From contig CAVVPG010000001.1 of assembly GCA_963750075.1 (NCBI GenBank), positions 248,001 through 312,000 on the forward strand: a stretch of 64,000 nt of DNA, in the 5' to 3' direction. The stretch's first letter is position 1, and every line of letters begins with the position of its first letter. A program made the translations under genes and the position numbers. The notes below the pieces were generated by a model. It was not told the origin of the DNA. It worked only from the letters and a program-made list of their open reading frames with translations, and made no database searches. This DNA is from Bog-473 sp963750075. GTDB lineage: Bacteria; Actinomycetota; Acidimicrobiia; Acidimicrobiales; RAAP-2. Positions 53,357 to 61,299 of this stretch are shown here, piece by piece.

Positions 53357-53908
53357 GTGCCTCCCGGCTCCGTGCTCCTCCTGACCGGCTCTCCGGGGTG
53401 CGGCAAGACGACGGTGGCGCCGCTGGTGGCCGACCGCCACGAACGGTCGGCCTGCCTCGACCTGGACTGGTTCTTCGCCAAGCTGCGGCGCGGCGCGATC
53501 GAGCCGTGGCGGGAGGAGGCGCACACGCAGAACCGGGTCGTGCTCCGTGCCGCCGCCGAGGCAGTGGCCGCGTTCGCCGAGGGGGGCTACTTCACCGTCG
53601 CCGAGGGGATCCTCTACCCCTTCATGCTGGACCTGTTCGCCGCGGCCTGCGCGCCGCACGGCGTCGTCATCAACTACGCGGTGCTGCGAGCGCCCATCGG
53701 GGTCGTGCAGCAACGCGTGCAGGACCGCACGCTCGAGCCGCCCCACGCCGGCGCGCTGGCCGACGCCGCGGTGGTCGACGACCTGTGGGCGCAGTTCGAG
53801 AGCCACGGCGTCGAGGAGCGCCACCGGGTCGATGCGGGAGCACGCGACCCGGAGGAGGTCGCCGAGGAGATCGACCTGCGGCTGGGGTCCGGCGAGTTCC
53901 GCCTGTAG
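53357..53908 (+). CDS. P-loop ATPase/kinase-like protein
   Basis: A 183-residue protein with Walker A GSPGCGKTTVAPLV next to the N-terminus and the DLDWFF motif (Walker B-like, following the first strand) typical of small AAA or shikimate-kinase-like P-loop enzymes. The remainder is helical (VEERHRVDAGARDPEEVAEEI). The natural substrate is unknown. GTG 53357 is preferred; a GTG at 53318 would add 13 residues. Confidence 0.7.
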   Translation: MPPGSVLLLTGSPGCGKTTVAPLVADRHERSACLDLDWFFAKLRRGAIEPWREEAHTQNRVVLRAAAEAVAAFAEGGYFTVAEGILYPFMLDLFAAACAPHGVVINYAVLRAPIGVVQQRVQDRTLEPPHAGALADAAVVDDLWAQFESHGVEERHRVDAGARDPEEVAEEIDLRLGSGEFRL

Positions 53909-53962
53909 GGGCCGGCCCGGACCGGGGCGGCCGGCCGCCCGGCAGGGCGGAACGGCGGCGAA

Positions 53963-55087
53963 CTACTGGGCGGCGAGCCGCTGCTTGGTCGTGAGGTGCT
54001 CAGGGTCCTTGTCGAAGTCCTTCAGCACGTGCTTGCCGAACGTCTCGACGGCCTCCTGGCACGACTCGATCTCCATGGAGGTCGACAGCATCCCGAAGGC
54101 GAGCTGGTCGGCGCCGGTGGCGGCGAAGCTCTCGACGGCCTTGCCCACCTCGTCGGGGGTGCCGACCGCGGTCACGCCCGCCGCGATGGCGGCGTCGAGC
54201 GTGGCCGCATCCATGGCGGGGATGATGGCGGGCCACTCGGGGATGCCCGGCGGCCGGGGGAACGTGTCGAGGTAGCGGAACACGAGGCTCAGGTGGTAGT
54301 TCGAGTCGGCCTCGAGGAAGGTCTTGCGCGCCTTGGCGCCGTCCTCCATGCAGATCATCTGCGTGGTGATCATCACGTTGTTGTTCACGAAGCCGCCGAC
54401 GGGGTTCGTGCAGTCCTGAATCTTCTCCTTGTAGCGGGCCACCAGCGGGGTGAGCTGGTCCGGCGTCGAGAAGCCGAAGCACAGCACGCCCACGCCGAGC
54501 TCGGCCGCGAGGTCGAAGGTGGAGGGGCTGCCGGCCGCCATCCAGATCGGCGGATGGGGCTTCGAGTAGGGCTTGGGCAGGACGTTGCGCGTCGGCATCG
54601 AGAAGAACTTGCCCTCGTAGCTGTAGTCCTCGTCCTTCCACATGCGCACGATCTGCGGCAGGGTCTCGGCCACCATCTCGCGGGTGAGCTCGGACTCCTG
54701 AATACCGAAGCCCTTCTGCTCGGTCGTCGACGAGCCGCGGCCGGTCCCGAACTCGAAGCGACCCTCCGAGAGGTGGTCCAGCATGGCGACGCGCTCCGCG
54801 ATCCGGGCCGGGTGGTTCACCGGCGGCGTGATGTTGAAGATGCCCGAGCCGATGTGGATGTTGCTCGTCTTGGCGGCCACGAAGGCGAGGAAGGACTCGG
54901 AGGCCGACAGGTGCGAGTAGTTGGTCAGGAAGTGGTGCTCCGACGCCCAGGTGTACTTGAAGCCGGCCTGGTCCGCCGCCACGATGAAGGCGACCTCGTC
55001 CATGATGCGGTCGTGCTCGGCGGACGCACCGTGCCGCTCGATGTACTGGGGCAGCACGCATGCGGCGTTGAAGATGCCGAATTCCAT
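53963..55087 (-). CDS. LLM-class (luciferase-like) monooxygenase
   Basis: A 374-residue bacterial-luciferase-type enzyme: the N-terminal strand EFGIFNAACVLPQYIER, SEHHFLTNYSHLSASESFL, IGSGIFNITPPVNHPARIAE and the flavin site GRFEFGTGRGSSTTEQ. It may use FMN or F420. ATG 55087 faces, across about 140 bp with a perfect KstR-like operator, a FadD17-like ligase gene, so it is probably part of the same regulon. Confidence 0.88.
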   Translation of the reverse strand: MEFGIFNAACVLPQYIERHGASAEHDRIMDEVAFIVAADQAGFKYTWASEHHFLTNYSHLSASESFLAFVAAKTSNIHIGSGIFNITPPVNHPARIAERVAMLDHLSEGRFEFGTGRGSSTTEQKGFGIQESELTREMVAETLPQIVRMWKDEDYSYEGKFFSMPTRNVLPKPYSKPHPPIWMAAGSPSTFDLAAELGVGVLCFGFSTPDQLTPLVARYKEKIQDCTNPVGGFVNNNVMITTQMICMEDGAKARKTFLEADSNYHLSLVFRYLDTFPRPPGIPEWPAIIPAMDAATLDAAIAAGVTAVGTPDEVGKAVESFAATGADQLAFGMLSTSMEIESCQEAVETFGKHVLKDFDKDPEHLTTKQRLAAQ

Positions 55088-55168
55088 GGGGATGCACGTC
55101 CTCGTCTACGGTCGCCGGGGTCCGTTTCCGCCGGCGCTCCAGCGACGGTACCACGGGACCGTCTAAAA

Positions 55169-55182
55169 TGCAACGTGTTCCA
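55169..55182. promoter_or_regulatory. KstR-like operator, exact consensus match
   Basis: TGCAACGTGTTCCA fits TnnAACnnGTTnnA at all fixed positions. It sits between the divergent LLM monooxygenase and FadD17-like ligase genes, 81 and 43 bp from the respective starts, so it can control both. Confidence 0.72.
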
Positions 55183-55225
55183 ATAATGGACGTTCCATCC
55201 CTGGTCAGAGTCGTTTGGAGATGCA

Positions 55226-56938
55226 GTGAACCCAACTGAGGCGGATCAGGCACATCAGGCGGAGGCGGTGCCCGAGACCATCACCGCTGCCGTGCTGGCC
55301 CGTGCCGGCGACCCCGGGCCCGGGCTGGTGGCGGGCGACCTCCGGCTGACCCATGCCGAGGTGGTGGGCCGGGCCGCCGCCCGGGCGGCCTGGCTGCGGG
55401 CCCGTCGCGCCGACGGCCCCTTCCACGTCGCCGTCATGCTCGACAACGTGCCCGAGTTCGTCTTCTGGCTCGAGGCGGCCGCGCTCGCCGGCGCCGTGGT
55501 GGTCGGGGCCAACCCCACCCACCGGGGGGACGAACTGGTGCGCGACCTGACCCACACCGAGTGCCAGTTCCTCGTCACGGATTCGACGTACCTGCCGCTC
55601 GTGGAGGGCGCCCGCATCGGCGACGGCCTGGGGGTCGTCTCGGCCGGCAACGAACGAGTGCTCGTGCTCGACACGGCCGGGGCGCGTACGCAGCTGGCCG
55701 CCTACGAGGGCACACCGGCGGCGGACGTGGCAGACGTCACCGTGGCGCCCGAGACCCTCGGTTACCTGCTCTTCACGTCGGGCACCTCGGGCGCGCCCAA
55801 GGCGTGCCTGTGCAGCCAGGGCCGCCTGGCCCGTATCGGCGCCATCGTGGCCCAGATGTACGCGCTGAAATCAAGGGACGTGTGCTACCTGTCGATGCCG
55901 CTGTTCCACTCGAACGCCCTGATGGCCGGCTGGGGCCCCGCGCTCATGGCGGGATCGACCTTCGCGCTCCCCGCCTCGGGCCGCTTCTCCGCGTCGGGCT
56001 TCCTCCCCGACGTGCGGGCGGCCGGCGCGACGTACTTCAACTACGTCGGCAAGCCGTTGTCCTACATCTTGGCCACGCCCGAGCGGCCCGACGACGCCGA
56101 CAACCCGCTGGTCCGCGCGTTCGGCAACGAGGGGTCGGCCGACGACGTCGCCCGCTTCGTCGAGCGCTTCGGTGTCGCCGTGACCGACTCCTACGGCTCC
56201 ACCGAGGGCGGGGCCACGGTGGCCCGGACCCCCGACACGCCGCCCGGCGCGCTTGGCCGCGCCCCGGAGGGCACGGTGGTACTCGACCCGGCCACCGGCG
56301 AGGAGTGCCCGCCGGCCCGCTTCGACGACCGGGGCCGGCTGCTCAACGCCGCCGACGCGATCGGCGAGCTCGTGTCCAAGACCGGCGGCGCGGGCTTCGA
56401 GGGCTACTGGCGCAATGACGACGCCGAGCGGGCGCGGCTGCGCGAGGGGTGGTACTGGACCGGCGACCTGGCCTACCGCGACGAGGCCGGCTTCTTCTAC
56501 TTCGCCGGCCGGGACCACGACTGGCTGCGCGTCGACGGGGAGAACTTCGCGTCGGCCCCCATCGAGCGCATCCTGCAGCGCCACCCCGACGTCGTGCTCG
56601 CCGCGGTCTACGCCGTGCCCGACCCCTTGGTGGGCGACCAGGTCATGGCGGCGGTGCAGCTGCGCCCCGGCGTGGACGCCCTCGACGCCGAGGGCCTTGC
56701 GCCGTTCCTGGACGCCCAGGGGGACCTGGGCACCAAGTGGGCGCCGCGCTTCGTCCGCATGAGCACGTCGTTGCCGCTGACGGCGACGAACAAGGTGATG
56801 AAGCGGGCGCTGCGCGCCGAGCGGTGGACGTGCGGCGACCCCGTGCTGTGGCAGCGCACCCGGGGCAGCCCCTACGAGGTGCTGGGCCCCGAGGACGCCG
56901 CGGCGCTCGAGGAGACGGTGGGCGACCGGCCGATCTGA
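55226..56938 (+). CDS. fadD17: FadD17-like acyl-CoA ligase
   Basis: An AMP-forming ligase of 570 residues. Motifs: LLFTSGTSGAPKACLCSQGR (P-loop), SYGSTEGGATVARTPD, YWTGDLAYRDEAGFFYFAGR and the terminal LPLTATNKVMKRALRAERW with the adenylation Lys. The early part FHVAVMLDNVPEFVFWLEAA resembles FadD17 of the mycobacterial cholesterol regulon. GTG 55226 has GGAG upstream. Its stop is within the GATCT repeat at 56932. FadD17 activates steroid side-chain acids. Confidence 0.78.
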   Translation: MNPTEADQAHQAEAVPETITAAVLARAGDPGPGLVAGDLRLTHAEVVGRAAARAAWLRARRADGPFHVAVMLDNVPEFVFWLEAAALAGAVVVGANPTHRGDELVRDLTHTECQFLVTDSTYLPLVEGARIGDGLGVVSAGNERVLVLDTAGARTQLAAYEGTPAADVADVTVAPETLGYLLFTSGTSGAPKACLCSQGRLARIGAIVAQMYALKSRDVCYLSMPLFHSNALMAGWGPALMAGSTFALPASGRFSASGFLPDVRAAGATYFNYVGKPLSYILATPERPDDADNPLVRAFGNEGSADDVARFVERFGVAVTDSYGSTEGGATVARTPDTPPGALGRAPEGTVVLDPATGEECPPARFDDRGRLLNAADAIGELVSKTGGAGFEGYWRNDDAERARLREGWYWTGDLAYRDEAGFFYFAGRDHDWLRVDGENFASAPIERILQRHPDVVLAAVYAVPDPLVGDQVMAAVQLRPGVDALDAEGLAPFLDAQGDLGTKWAPRFVRMSTSLPLTATNKVMKRALRAERWTCGDPVLWQRTRGSPYEVLGPEDAAALEETVGDRPI

Positions 56939-56966
56939 TCTGATCTGATCTGATCTGATCTGATCT
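56932..56966 (+). repeat. Seven tandem copies of GATCT spanning the ligase stop codon
   Basis: A perfect pentamer array starting in the final codon CCGATCTGA and continuing into the intergenic region. Slippage in this array would move the reading frame and change the C-terminus. Confidence 0.95.
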
Positions 56967-57001
56967 GCGGCCCGGTCGGGGGTCGCAGGCCCGTCGACGA
57001 G

Positions 57002-57163
57002 TCAGGCCGTGCGTTGCGCCAGCACATCGGGCGGAGGGTCGTACGACTCCTGTCCGCCGTCTCTCACGAGCTTCGTGGCCTCCCCGTCAACCGAGATCCA
57101 GCGCTCTTCATGGATCCCGTACGCATCGTGGTGCCAGCCCCAGGCAACCGCCTCGCCGTCCAT
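57002..57163 (-). CDS. Small 53-residue protein with WHHDAYGIHEERW motif
   Basis: A short frame from ATG 57163 to TGA 57002 that is easily missed. The product begins MDGEAVAWGWHHDAYGIHEE, continues RWISVDGEATKLVRDGG and then QESYDPPPDVLAQRTA. The conserved-looking Trp/His/Tyr and Asp-Pro-Pro-Pro residues and the lack of codon-shadow character suggest a real small protein of the kind found in Acidimicrobiia. No ribosome site is obvious. Role unknown; it is on the same strand as, and downstream of, the steroid operon. Confidence 0.65.
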   Translation of the reverse strand: MDGEAVAWGWHHDAYGIHEERWISVDGEATKLVRDGGQESYDPPPDVLAQRTA

Positions 57164-57343
57164 GGATCGAGTTTACCTAAAGTTTCCCTTTCTGTCACTC
57201 TTCATTCATGTAGTTCACCAATCCGTCCCATGATCAGGCTCGGAGCTGAGCCGGCCGAAGAGGGGCACGACGGTGCCGGTCGCCGGCGACGTGGGCCATA
57301 CATGCAGGTAGAGGTCGCCCCGCGTCGGGTTCGGATGGACTTG

Positions 57344-57367
57344 GGCCGGCCGGCCGGCCGGCCGGCC
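57344..57367. repeat. Six tandem GGCC tetramers
   Basis: A self-complementary GGCC array just after the ltp2 stop (57388 on the minus strand). It could form a hairpin and act in transcript termination, but it lacks a T-run. Confidence 0.8.
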
Positions 57368-57387
57368 CGGGCGGGCCCGGGCGGGGC

Positions 57388-58566
57388 TCAGCGGTCGACG
57401 CCGAGCACGAGCCCGCTCGTGGGCACGCCCGTGCCCGCCGTGACCACCACGTGCTCGAGCCCCTCCACCTGGTTGACCGACGTGCCACGCACCAGGCGCA
57501 CCCCCTCGGCGATCCCGTTCATGCCGTGCAGGTAGGCCTCGCCGAGCTGGCCCCCGTGGGTGTTGATGGGCAGCGCGCCGCCGAGCTCGATCCGCCCGCC
57601 GCCCACGAAATCCTTCGCCTCGCCCTTGGCGCAGAAGCCCAGCTCCTCCAATTGGTAGAGGACGTAGGGGGTGAAGTGGTCGTAGAGGACCGCCGCCTGC
57701 ATGTCGGCCGGTCCGAGGCCCGAGGTCTCCCAGAGCTGCCGGGCCACCACGGCCATCTCGGGCAGCCCGAGCAGGTCGTCGCGGTAGTAGCTCGTCATCA
57801 TGTCCTGGCCGGCGCCCGAGCCCTGGGCCGCCGCCCGGATGACGGCCGGCGACGTGCGCAGGTCGCGGGCGCGCTCGAGCGAGGTCACGACGAGCGCCTG
57901 GGCGCCGTCGGTCTCCTGGCAGCAGTCGAGGAGGTGCAGCGGCTCGACGATGAAGCGGCTGGCCTGGTGCTCCTCGAGCGTGATGGGCTGCTCGTAGAAC
58001 CAGGCCCTGGGGTTGGTCGCCGCGTGCTTGCGGTCGGCCACGGCGACCCGGCCCAGGTCCTCGCTCGTGGCGCCGGTCATGTGGAGGTAGCGCTGCGCCG
58101 CCATGGCCACCCACGACGCCGGCGTGAGGAGCCCGACCGGCAGGTACGAGGCCATGTGCGCGTTCTCCGCGTTGGGCACGGGGGCCCGGCCCTGCACGCC
58201 GGCACCGAAGCGGTTGCCGGAGCGCTCGTTGAAGGCGCGGTAGCAGACCACGACGTCGGCCACGCCGGAGGACACGGCCAGCGCCGCCTGCTGGATGGTC
58301 GCGCACGCCGCGCCACCGCCGTAGTGGATGCGGCTGAAGAAGGTGAGCTCGCCGATGCCGAGGCTGCGGGCGATGTCGATATCGGGGTTGGTGTCGGAGC
58401 TGAAGGTCACCATCCCCTGCACCTCCGACGGGGCGACGCCCGCATCGTGCAGGGCGGCGCCGACCGCTTCGACGGCGAGACGCAGCTCCGAGCGCCCCGA
58501 TTCCTTGGAGAACTCGGTGGCCCCGATGCCGGCGATGGCCGTCCGGCCCGAGAAGGCGTGCGGCAT
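57388..58566 (-). CDS. ltp2: Ltp2-like thiolase-fold retro-aldolase for steroid side-chain cleavage
   Basis: Ltp2 with the ChsH2 DUF35 domain performs the retro-aldol cleavage that removes the last C3 unit as propionyl-CoA. The 392-residue protein has the thiolase-like lipid-transfer family motifs: RTAIAGIGATEFSKESGR, GGGAACATIQQAALAVSSG, and the C-terminal GGALPINTHGGQLGEAYLHG with conserved His and GHGG-type turn. The ATG overlaps the chsH1 stop (TGATG). It is the last gene of the operon, as in the mycobacterial igr cluster. Confidence 0.85.
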   Translation of the reverse strand: MPHAFSGRTAIAGIGATEFSKESGRSELRLAVEAVGAALHDAGVAPSEVQGMVTFSSDTNPDIDIARSLGIGELTFFSRIHYGGGAACATIQQAALAVSSGVADVVVCYRAFNERSGNRFGAGVQGRAPVPNAENAHMASYLPVGLLTPASWVAMAAQRYLHMTGATSEDLGRVAVADRKHAATNPRAWFYEQPITLEEHQASRFIVEPLHLLDCCQETDGAQALVVTSLERARDLRTSPAVIRAAAQGSGAGQDMMTSYYRDDLLGLPEMAVVARQLWETSGLGPADMQAAVLYDHFTPYVLYQLEELGFCAKGEAKDFVGGGRIELGGALPINTHGGQLGEAYLHGMNGIAEGVRLVRGTSVNQVEGLEHVVVTAGTGVPTSGLVLGVDR

Positions 58567-59015
58567 CAGGCGCCCGCCTCGGCGACCGGGAGGGCGACCT
58601 TGACCGTGCCCGTGACGTGATCGCCGAGGTGGTTGGCGCCCCGGATGGTGACGGTCACCTCGCCGCTCGCCCCGTCGTCCGCCAGCGGGCCCTTGTCGGT
58701 GACCGACCCGGTCAGCGTCATGGTGCAGTCGGGGTAGTTCGGCGCGCCGAGCCGGATGTTGACCTCGAACAGCCGGCCGCGCGGACCCGACCAGTCGGTG
58801 ACGTAGCGGCCGACGAGCCCGTTGGTCGTCAGGATGTTCATGAAGATGTCCTTCGAGCCCCGTTGCGTGGCCAGTACGGAGTCGTGGTGCACGTCCTGGT
58901 AGTCGCGGCTGGCGATGGCGCCCGCCACGATCAGCGTCCGGGTGATCGGGAGGACGAGCGTCGGCAGCTCGTCGCCCACGGACACGTCGCCGAACGTCGG
59001 CCCGGACGCGGTCAC
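58566..59015 (-). CDS. chsH1: ChsH1-like MaoC-family enoyl-CoA hydratase subunit
   Basis: A 149-residue hot-dog protein. It carries the hydratase signature SRDYQDVHHDSVLATQRGS, in which Asp and His are the catalytic residues, followed by KDIFMNILTTNGLVGRYVTD, nearly the mycobacterial ChsH1 order. ChsH1 supplies the catalytic half of the ChsH1-ChsH2 complex that hydrates the C3 side-chain enoyl-CoA. GTG 59015 overlaps the upstream stop (GTGA). Confidence 0.86.
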   Translation of the reverse strand: MTASGPTFGDVSVGDELPTLVLPITRTLIVAGAIASRDYQDVHHDSVLATQRGSKDIFMNILTTNGLVGRYVTDWSGPRGRLFEVNIRLGAPNYPDCTMTLTGSVTDKGPLADDGASGEVTVTIRGANHLGDHVTGTVKVALPVAEAGA

Positions 59016-60160
59016 CGCGCCGCCTCCGCCTCGGCGTCCGCCAGCGCCTGCTCCGCGATCTCCGCCCCGAGCCGCGCCAGCTGGGCGCTCGGACCCCCGA
59101 GCAGCAGCTCTATCTGCTTGCCCCACAAGAAGTAGCGGTGGATGGGGTAGGTGATGTCCGCGCCCATGCCCCCATGGAGGTGCTGGGTGGCGTGCACGGT
59201 CCGCTGCCCGCGCTCGGCGGCCTGCCACTTGGCCACGCGGGCGGCGTCGGCGGCGTCCCGGCCCGTGTCGAAGCGCCAGGCCGCGTTCTGCCACGTCACC
59301 CGCATCGCCTCGATGTCGATGGCGGCGTCGGCCGCCCGCAGCATGGTGGCCTGGAAGGTGCTGAGGGGGCGCCCGAACTGGTGGCGGCCGTTCAGGTACG
59401 CGGCGGTCTGGGTGAGCGCCGCCTCGCACACCCCCACCTGCGTCGCGCACAGCGCGATGGTGGCGGCCACCGTCAGGAAGTCGAGGGTCGGGCGGCCCAT
59501 GTCCGGGCCGACGAGGATGTCGTCCGCCCCGACGCGCACGCCGGCGAGATGCAGGTGCGGGTGGATCTCGCGGTTGGTGGTCACCGCGCGCTCGAGCGAG
59601 ACGCCGGACGCCAGCGGGTCGACGAGGGCCAGCAACACGCCGCCGTCCGCCCGCGCCGGCACGACGATCCGCTCCGCCAGGTGCGCGGAGGGCACGGCCA
59701 GCTCGGTGCCCTCGAGCACCCACCCGTCCCCATCCCGCGTCGCGCTGACGGCCGGCGTGCCGGTCGGGCTCGCCGCGGTCCCGCTCAGGGCGGCGGTCAG
59801 GAAGACGTCGCCGGAGACGACGCCGGGCAGCCAGCGGGAGCGCTGCGCCGGCGAGCCGAAGTGCGCGATGGGCAAGGCGCCGAGGACAAGCGTCGCCCAC
59901 AGCGGCACGGGGGCGACGGCACGACCCTGCGCCTCGAGCAGGAGGCAGAGCTCCATGAGCCCGTGGCCGGCACCACCCTCGGACTTGGGCACGGCGATGC
60001 CGAGCAGGTCCGCGTCGGCGAGCGCCTTCCACACGCCGCGGTCGACGCGGTCGTCGGTCGTCTCGATCGTCCCGACCCGCTCGGGATCGACGAGGCCGGC
60101 GAACACCCCCGTCGCGGCCTCCGATACGGCGAGCTGCTCGTCGCTCATGTGGAAGTCCAT
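59012..60160 (-). CDS. Acyl-CoA dehydrogenase, second subunit type (FadE27/FadE28-like)
   Basis: A 382-residue ACAD with a degenerate N-terminal part and the conserved C-terminal THLHGGMGADITYPIHRYFLW; GRHQFGRPLSTFQATMLRAA is the usual helical segment. Such subunits form alpha2beta2 complexes with the other dehydrogenase encoded here. Sequence resembles both FadE27 (ChsE5) and FadE28 (ChsE1); the context favours the latter role. ATG 60160 overlaps the chsH2 stop (TGATG). Confidence 0.85.
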   Translation of the reverse strand: MDFHMSDEQLAVSEAATGVFAGLVDPERVGTIETTDDRVDRGVWKALADADLLGIAVPKSEGGAGHGLMELCLLLEAQGRAVAPVPLWATLVLGALPIAHFGSPAQRSRWLPGVVSGDVFLTAALSGTAASPTGTPAVSATRDGDGWVLEGTELAVPSAHLAERIVVPARADGGVLLALVDPLASGVSLERAVTTNREIHPHLHLAGVRVGADDILVGPDMGRPTLDFLTVAATIALCATQVGVCEAALTQTAAYLNGRHQFGRPLSTFQATMLRAADAAIDIEAMRVTWQNAAWRFDTGRDAADAARVAKWQAAERGQRTVHATQHLHGGMGADITYPIHRYFLWGKQIELLLGGPSAQLARLGAEIAEQALADAEAEAAR

Positions 60161-61299
60161 CAGGCGCCCACCTCCCCGGCGGGCACGAAGACCGGCAGCG
60201 ACAGCTCCTCGTCGTGGTCGACGAACTGTGCCCGCAGCTCCATCCCGATCGCGATGCCGTCGGGCTCGACGCCCCCGAGGTTCGCCACGACGCGGGTGCC
60301 CTCCTCCAACTCGACCAGGCCGATCGGCAGCGGGTACTCGAACGCCGCCACCTGCGGGTAGTGCACGACGACGAAGGAGTACAAGGTCCCGCGCCCGCTC
60401 GACTCGACGGTGTCCCAATCCAGCGAGCCGCAGTGGGCGCACGCGGGCAGGGGCGGGTGGCGCAGCGTGCCACACGACGTGCAGCGCTGGATCAGCAGCC
60501 GGTGGGCCCGGGCACCGTCGAACCAGAAGGCGTTGTCCTGGGTGATCGCCGGTCGCGGGCGGGGCGGTCGCGCCGCCTGCGCCGCCGCCTGCGCCGGCGC
60601 CGGCGCCGGGGAGGCGCCGCCGGCGGGCGGCAGGTACTTGAGGATCCGGAAGCGCTGTGTCGCCACCGGTTCGCCGGCGTCGAAGAGCGCCTTCACCTGC
60701 TCGGGCGACACCGAGACGCCGACCGGTACGTCGGCGTCTCGGACCGCGACGTAATCCATCCGATTCGTGACGAAGCGGCCGGTGCCGAGCGCGGTGCGCT
60801 TCGGATCAGAGATCGACTCGATCACCAAGTGCACCACCAACCGGTCCCCCACGACGAGCGGTCGGTCGTAGTGCTGCTCGCAGTTGGTGGCGACCACCGA
60901 GGTCAATCCCTCGTCGTCGAGCAGGCGCATCAGGATCTCGTTCGGCCCGTTCCCCTGCGCCGTCCCGGCCGCCCGGGCGTCCTCGAGCGCCATGGAGGCG
61001 CGCAGGCCGCGCATGATCCAGGCCTGCAGCATGGTCGGCGGCGCGATGAGGCGGTCGTAGCCGGCCTCGCGGGCCGCCTCGTCCGACAGGTAGACCGGAT
61101 TGTGGTCGCCCATCGCCTCGACCCAGTGCCGGATCATGGGCTCGTTCACTGCATGGGGCGACAGCGGGGACAGGTTCGGCAGCCCGAGGTCCTGGCCGAC
61201 GAGCGCCGCCAGCTCGGCGCTGTGGTCGGGAAACGGCGCGAGCTCCTCGAGGCGCCCATCCGACCCCGCCCCCGACCTGGATTCCGCCGCCTCGCTCAC
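60160..61299 (-). CDS. chsH2: ChsH2-like MaoC-DUF35 fusion protein
   Basis: The 379-residue protein joins an N-terminal MaoC-like hot-dog domain (about 1-205, with HWVEAMGDHNPVYLSDEAAR in the place of the hydratase motif) to a C-terminal DUF35 OB-fold domain. The DUF35 zinc ribbon is IQRCTSCGTLRHPP, then PACAHCGSLDWD. In mycobacteria the first domain pairs with ChsH1 for hydration and the DUF35 domain with Ltp2 for cleavage. A Pro/Ala-rich linker (about 215-260) connects them. GTG 61299 overlaps the upstream stop. Confidence 0.87.
   Translation of the reverse strand: MSEAAESRSGAGSDGRLEELAPFPDHSAELAALVGQDLGLPNLSPLSPHAVNEPMIRHWVEAMGDHNPVYLSDEAAREAGYDRLIAPPTMLQAWIMRGLRASMALEDARAAGTAQGNGPNEILMRLLDDEGLTSVVATNCEQHYDRPLVVGDRLVVHLVIESISDPKRTALGTGRFVTNRMDYVAVRDADVPVGVSVSPEQVKALFDAGEPVATQRFRILKYLPPAGGASPAPAPAQAAAQAARPPRPRPAITQDNAFWFDGARAHRLLIQRCTSCGTLRHPPLPACAHCGSLDWDTVESSGRGTLYSFVVVHYPQVAAFEYPLPIGLVELEEGTRVVANLGGVEPDGIAIGMELRAQFVDHDEELSLPVFVPAGEVGA

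Noticed and set aside
57009..57233. 74-residue plus-strand frame after the fadD17-like gene
   Set aside because: It overlaps the opposite-strand 53-residue gene, has no family-like features and a Ser/Pro-rich shadow composition.
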